A stretch of DNA of 7,658 bases, from NCBI GenBank assembly GCA_902767285.1, contig CACXHC010000084.1:1-7658 (forward strand). The letters are read 5' to 3'. Both the position numbers and the translations under genes were made by a program. The notes below the pieces were generated by a model. It did no database searches. It was not told where the DNA came from and worked only from the letters and a program-made list of their open reading frames with translations. Shown in pieces: positions 5,364 to 7,658 of the stretch; position 1 is the first letter of the stretch, and every line of letters starts with the position of its first letter. Origin of the DNA: an uncultured Ruminococcus sp. Its GTDB lineage: Bacteria; Bacillota; Clostridia; Oscillospirales; Acutalibacteraceae.

Positions 5364-6347
5364 TCACATAGGGCCTTCTTCGTAAATATTTTTAGCTGTT
5401 TTAACGAGAATCAAAATAGATGAAATAAATATTGACGAGCTTATCAAAGTAAGCACGATGTTAGAAATCCATGCAGAAGGCGACCAGTGTACAATATTAA
5501 ACAGAAAACCGGAAATCGACAAATTAATATTATAAAATGCCTCTTGCAGAAAAGCAATTCCAATCGCTGTTACGATCAGCGAACAAATTATTTTTAATGT
5601 CGTAGTTAAGTTGCTGTTGGAGATTTTCGAGATTCCGGCAATTACCCACACGGCGAAAATCAGAAAAACCGAAGTTACCATGCCTTCGTTAAAAGCGGCG
5701 TCTCGGGTGCTTGGCAGCATAACAACAAAGATAGTCAGAAAAAACAAAGCCGTATCCCAACCCATAATAAAGACAAATTTATTTTCGACCTTGTTGAAAG
5801 GCAGTTCCGTATTCTTTATAACGAACGGCAAAAACAGAACCGAAAGTCCAAACAGCGTAGGCACGGCGGCTTTTGCAAATGATTCGCCAATCGACAAAAA
5901 AACGAAAAATTCAATAAGAAGTATAGACGCTGTTGCACATAAAACCGACCTCGAAAAACGATTCTGCTTTGACATCAGCGGAACGACTGTTACTGATGCA
6001 ACCAAAAGCATAGCAAAAAGCACTATCGGCATGACTCCCCACGTGGTTTGACCCGCCGCACTCACCATCGTAATAGCTCCGATAGGTATGCACAGAAGAT
6101 ATGCAATTATCGTTCCGGCTTTCCAAGCGGCGGAGCGTTCCGCTTTTGCGTGATGATTGAGAATACTCTCTTTTTCGGTGTTAACAGCGGATTCAATGTA
6201 ATCTTTTCTCATGGACTGAACAGTTTGCTGACATTCCGGACACTCCGCCAAATGCTCCTGAACCATTTTTTGACTCTCGGGACTGCACACATTATCAATA
6301 TAAAGTGGCAGTAAATCTTTGATAATTTCGCAAGAATTTTTACTCAT
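5364..6347 (-). CDS. Zinc-finger anti-sigma factor with multiple membrane helices
   Basis: Likely membrane-bound inhibitor of the ECF sigma factor encoded just upstream: it should hold the sigma factor at the membrane until an envelope signal releases it. The 327-residue protein starts with a zf-HC2/ZAS domain: Cys6, then DLLPLYIDNVCS (11-22), and the zinc motif His32-x3-Cys36-x2-Cys39 (HLAECPEC). A helical cytoplasmic linker (about 40-72) leads to about eight predicted membrane helices at roughly 75-97, 103-124, 134-153, 159-177, 191-211, 224-243, 250-268 and 294-316. Most classical ECF anti-sigma factors have a single helix, so the polytopic C-terminus is the likely sensing part. The start ATG overlaps the sigma gene end (ATGAGTAA, 8 bases shared) and has GGAGGA at 6353-6358, so the two are translationally coupled. 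The signal it senses cannot be read from sequence. Confidence 0.88.
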   Translation of the reverse strand: MSKNSCEIIKDLLPLYIDNVCSPESQKMVQEHLAECPECQQTVQSMRKDYIESAVNTEKESILNHHAKAERSAAWKAGTIIAYLLCIPIGAITMVSAAGQTTWGVMPIVLFAMLLVASVTVVPLMSKQNRFSRSVLCATASILLIEFFVFLSIGESFAKAAVPTLFGLSVLFLPFVIKNTELPFNKVENKFVFIMGWDTALFFLTIFVVMLPSTRDAAFNEGMVTSVFLIFAVWVIAGISKISNSNLTTTLKIICSLIVTAIGIAFLQEAFYNINLSISGFLFNIVHWSPSAWISNIVLTLISSSIFISSILILVKTAKNIYEEGPM

Positions 6348-6786
6348 GATTATCCTCCAATTTTTCTTGAATTTTTAATTTTGCACGATGATACGTTACT
6401 CTCGCCCAGTTTTCAGATTTTGCAAAAATTTTTCCTATATCGCTAAAAGACAGTTCTCCAAAAACACGCAGTTGAAAAACTTCTTTATACGGCTCGTCCA
6501 GCTTATGTAAAATAATATGAATCTGCAAAGTAAGTTGATGATCTTCCACTTTTTCATCAAAAGAGTCGTTTGACGAAATATCCTCAGGAAGGTCGGTTTG
6601 TTTTGCATTTTTTCTGAAATAATCAGCAGAAAGATTTTTTGCAATAGCACATAGCCAAGTTAATTCTTCCGAACCGTTTTTGAACTGATCCTTCTTTGAA
6701 AGAGCTTTAAAGAAGGTCTGTTGAGTAATTTCTTCGGCAACAGATGAATTTTTGACAATGGTCATTACATACGAATAAACATTCAT
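6340..6786 (-). CDS. RNA polymerase sigma factor, sigma-70 family ECF type
   Basis: Directs RNA polymerase to its own promoter class, presumably for an envelope stress response, with the next gene as its anti-sigma factor. From ATG 6786 (148 residues) region 2 covers 1-60: VAEEITQQTFFKAL at 16-29 is the sigma-2 hallmark and LTWLCAIAKNLSADYFRK at 42-59 is the promoter-melting segment. A variable linker (62-85) leads to region 4 at about 88-143, with LDEPYKEVFQLRVFGELSFSDIGKIF and the DNA-reading helix SENWARVTYHRAKLKI. The ATG given is the first standard start codon but is probably not the true one: eleven codons upstream (TDFERIFQAYY) continue the first sigma-2 helix and run back to an ACG at 6817-6819, 9 bases after the GGAGG core of a strong ribosome binding site. 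The full protein would be 159 residues, usual for this class. An ECF-type promoter at 6857-6882 suggests self-activation. Confidence 0.9.
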   Translation of the reverse strand: MNVYSYVMTIVKNSSVAEEITQQTFFKALSKKDQFKNGSEELTWLCAIAKNLSADYFRKNAKQTDLPEDISSNDSFDEKVEDHQLTLQIHIILHKLDEPYKEVFQLRVFGELSFSDIGKIFAKSENWARVTYHRAKLKIQEKLEDNHE

Positions 6787-6819
6787 GTAATAAGCCTGAA
6801 AAATTCTTTCAAAGTCCGT
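6787..6819 (-). other. Probable N-terminal extension of the sigma factor, with ACG in the start position
   Basis: In frame with the sigma gene, these 33 bases encode TDFERIFQAYY, which matches the usual first residues of ECF factors (compare the common pattern (M)DFE.IY..YY). The first codon is ACG, where one base change from ATG would give MDFERIF. Before it come TTT TTT and an in-frame TGA at 6826-6828, so no ATG, GTG or TTG lies upstream of ATG 6786. Either ACG is used as a rare start, or the base is a mutation or read error. Confidence 0.65.
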
Positions 6820-6825
6820 AAAAAA

Positions 6826-6834
6826 TCACCTCCC
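6826..6834 (-). promoter_or_regulatory. Strong ribosome binding site of the sigma gene
   Basis: Read on the minus strand, GGGAGGTGA is an excellent Shine-Dalgarno sequence. It sits 9 bases (from the GGAGG core) before the ACG codon at 6819 but about 42 bases before ATG 6786, which is too far to serve it. Confidence 0.75.
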
Positions 6835-6856
6835 GATATGTGCTGTTCAATAGTTA

Positions 6857-6882
6857 GACGTGCGAAAATTGATTTCGTTACA
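6857..6882 (-). promoter_or_regulatory. ECF-type promoter of the sigma/anti-sigma operon
   Basis: On the minus strand, TGTAAC (6882 to 6877) is followed after exactly 16 bases by CGTC (6860 to 6857). These are the -35 and -10 boxes typical of Firmicute ECF sigma factors of the SigW/SigX/SigM type (TGAAAC or TGTAAC, 16-17 bases, CGTC or CGAC). A/T tracts just upstream (6883-6902) could act as an UP element. Transcription would start near 6850, leaving a leader of about 16 bases before the ribosome binding site. The position points to autoregulation by the sigma factor itself. Confidence 0.75.
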
Positions 6883-6890
6883 AAAAAATC

Positions 6891-6919
6891 AAAAAAAAAT
6901 TTCGGAGGATTGAAATTTT
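6891..6919 (-). terminator. Weak A/T-rich terminator of the HprK-like gene
   Basis: Read on the minus strand, AAAATTTC (6919 to 6912) and GAAATTTT (6903 to 6896) form an 8-bp stem with an 8-base loop, followed by five more T residues. It begins one base after the HprK-like stop codon. The stem is almost all A/T, so termination may be leaky and some transcripts may read into the sigma operon. The T-run lies just upstream of the ECF -35 box. Confidence 0.35.
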
Positions 6920-6920
6920 A

Positions 6921-7643
6921 TCATTTTATGGCATTATATGCGATTTTGGCGGCTTCAATATCCATATTGCACCCAAGCTGAAAAATATCTGTCAATTTGA
7001 CTGTTTTTTCTACAAGACTAAGTGTTTTTGAAGCAAGTTTGGGGTCATCGGGAAGATAGGTTTGTTCAAGAATACAAGCAAATGCCTCGTACTCGTCATC
7101 GAGAGGCACAACGAAATTATTTTCGGAGCGTTCGAGAATACAAATACTTTTTATGGGTGCAGAGGTATTTGTTGAAAGACTATGTTTTCCGTTATATGGA
7201 GTGCCAAAAGCGATAACATTTGAATCTGTTATTTTAAGGAGTGGTTTGTCATCGTTTATCATGATTGCCCTTTCTCCGAGATATTCTCTCCATAATCGAG
7301 CATGAGTAGATTTTCCCGTACCGCTTTTTGCAGTGAAAGCATAAGCAACTCCATCAACCGCAATCACCGAACCATGAAAAAGAAAAGTATCATAATTAAT
7401 CATATTTTCGGCGATTTTTCTATAAACGGCGAGTTCTTCCAAATATTCATCTGAATAAATATATTGCGGCTTAGTTTTTTTCGATGTTTCCCGCTCCAAA
7501 TCTATATCCTGTTGAGATGTTTCAACACAAAAATCGGGAGGGAGTTCACCGTTATAAACATAATTTCTGCAATAGTCATGCACTTTGCCATATATAGACG
7601 ACACTTGTATTATTTTGTTAGCCATTTTGTATAATTTTTTCAC
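6921..7643 (-). CDS. HPr-kinase/phosphorylase-like P-loop protein
   Basis: Cytoplasmic nucleotide-binding protein related to the C-terminal domain of HPr kinase, but not true HprK. The 240-residue product has an N-terminal part (about 10-80) with YGKVHDYCRNYV and PDFCVETSQQDIDLERE, followed by the kinase-like core: FLFHGSVIAVDG (87-98), a Walker A-like loop AKSGTGKST (105-113, Lys111) in which the usual first Gly is Ala, THARLWREYLGE (113-124), an INDDKPLL segment (129-136) like the HprK metal-binding region, and TPYNGKHSLSTNTSAPIKSICILER (148-172). True HprK has an N-terminal domain and a HPr-binding signature that I do not see. Relatives in Clostridia are often annotated as ScmC-like or hypothetical, and some HprK-like kinases modify lasso peptides; the substrate here is unknown. 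GTG 7643 is chosen because GGGGTG lies 7 bases upstream; ATG 7625 has no such site. Upstream context is cut by the window edge. Confidence 0.75.
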   Translation of the reverse strand: MKKLYKMANKIIQVSSIYGKVHDYCRNYVYNGELPPDFCVETSQQDIDLERETSKKTKPQYIYSDEYLEELAVYRKIAENMINYDTFLFHGSVIAVDGVAYAFTAKSGTGKSTHARLWREYLGERAIMINDDKPLLKITDSNVIAFGTPYNGKHSLSTNTSAPIKSICILERSENNFVVPLDDEYEAFACILEQTYLPDDPKLASKTLSLVEKTVKLTDIFQLGCNMDIEAAKIAYNAIK

Positions 7644-7650
7644 TTTAACG

Positions 7651-7656
7651 CACCCC
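7651..7656 (-). promoter_or_regulatory. Ribosome binding site supporting the GTG start at 7643
   Basis: Read on the minus strand, GGGGTG lies 7 bases before GTG 7643 and differs by one base from the ideal. ATG 7625 is preceded only by A/T sequence. Confidence 0.5.
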
Positions 7657-7658
7657 GA

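Noticed and set aside
5183..5371. 62-residue plus-strand reading frame after prfC
   Set aside because: It runs through the terminator stem and the 17-bp inverted repeat, has no ribosome binding site and a low-complexity product (Phe, Gln, Lys, Ser).

Overview
The window looks like a chromosomal segment of a low-GC, anaerobic Gram-positive of the class Clostridia, probably a Ruminococcus or another Oscillospiraceae-like gut bacterium. This is inferred from the AT-rich sequence, strong GGAGG-type ribosome binding sites, GTG and TTG starts, the clostridial-type DtxR regulator, the polytopic zinc-finger anti-sigma factor and the GC-rich and A/T hairpin repeats between genes. No taxonomic marker gene (rRNA) is present, so the placement is tentative.

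Left half, plus strand. A tightly packed four-gene run (118-3338) has gaps of only 6 to 22 bases. It encodes a single-pass membrane protein with two copies of a beta-rich extracellular domain, a serine O-acetyltransferase (first step of cysteine synthesis from serine), a TrpX-type solute-binding lipoprotein with no permease or ATPase beside it, and a short DtxR/MntR-family metal-dependent repressor. The run ends in a cluster of GC-rich hairpins with the same TGCC loop and an A/T-rich palindrome (3340-3442). Next is prfC, peptide chain release factor 3 (3496-5085), starting at TTG.

Middle (5086-5363). This convergent intergenic region holds no believable gene. It contains a second copy of the A-rich element seen before prfC, a strong 16-bp terminator hairpin, a perfect 17-bp inverted repeat with a 2-base centre, and a short direct repeat.

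Right half, minus strand. An ECF sigma factor and its zinc-finger, multi-membrane-pass anti-sigma factor overlap by 8 bases. They are preceded by a very good ECF-type promoter (TGTAAC-N16-CGTC), so the pair probably switches on its own transcription. The sigma gene has no ATG, GTG or TTG where its ribosome binding site and protein family predict the start: that position is ACG. Upstream, also on the minus strand, lies an HPr-kinase-like P-loop protein (6921-7643) of a clostridial subfamily whose substrate I do not know. Its operon continues, if at all, beyond the right edge.

I found no rRNA, tRNA, CRISPR array, transposase or phage gene. The most noteworthy points are the ACG start and autoregulatory promoter of the sigma/anti-sigma pair, the solitary Cys-rich binding lipoprotein next to cysteine biosynthesis, and the family of intergenic hairpin repeats.
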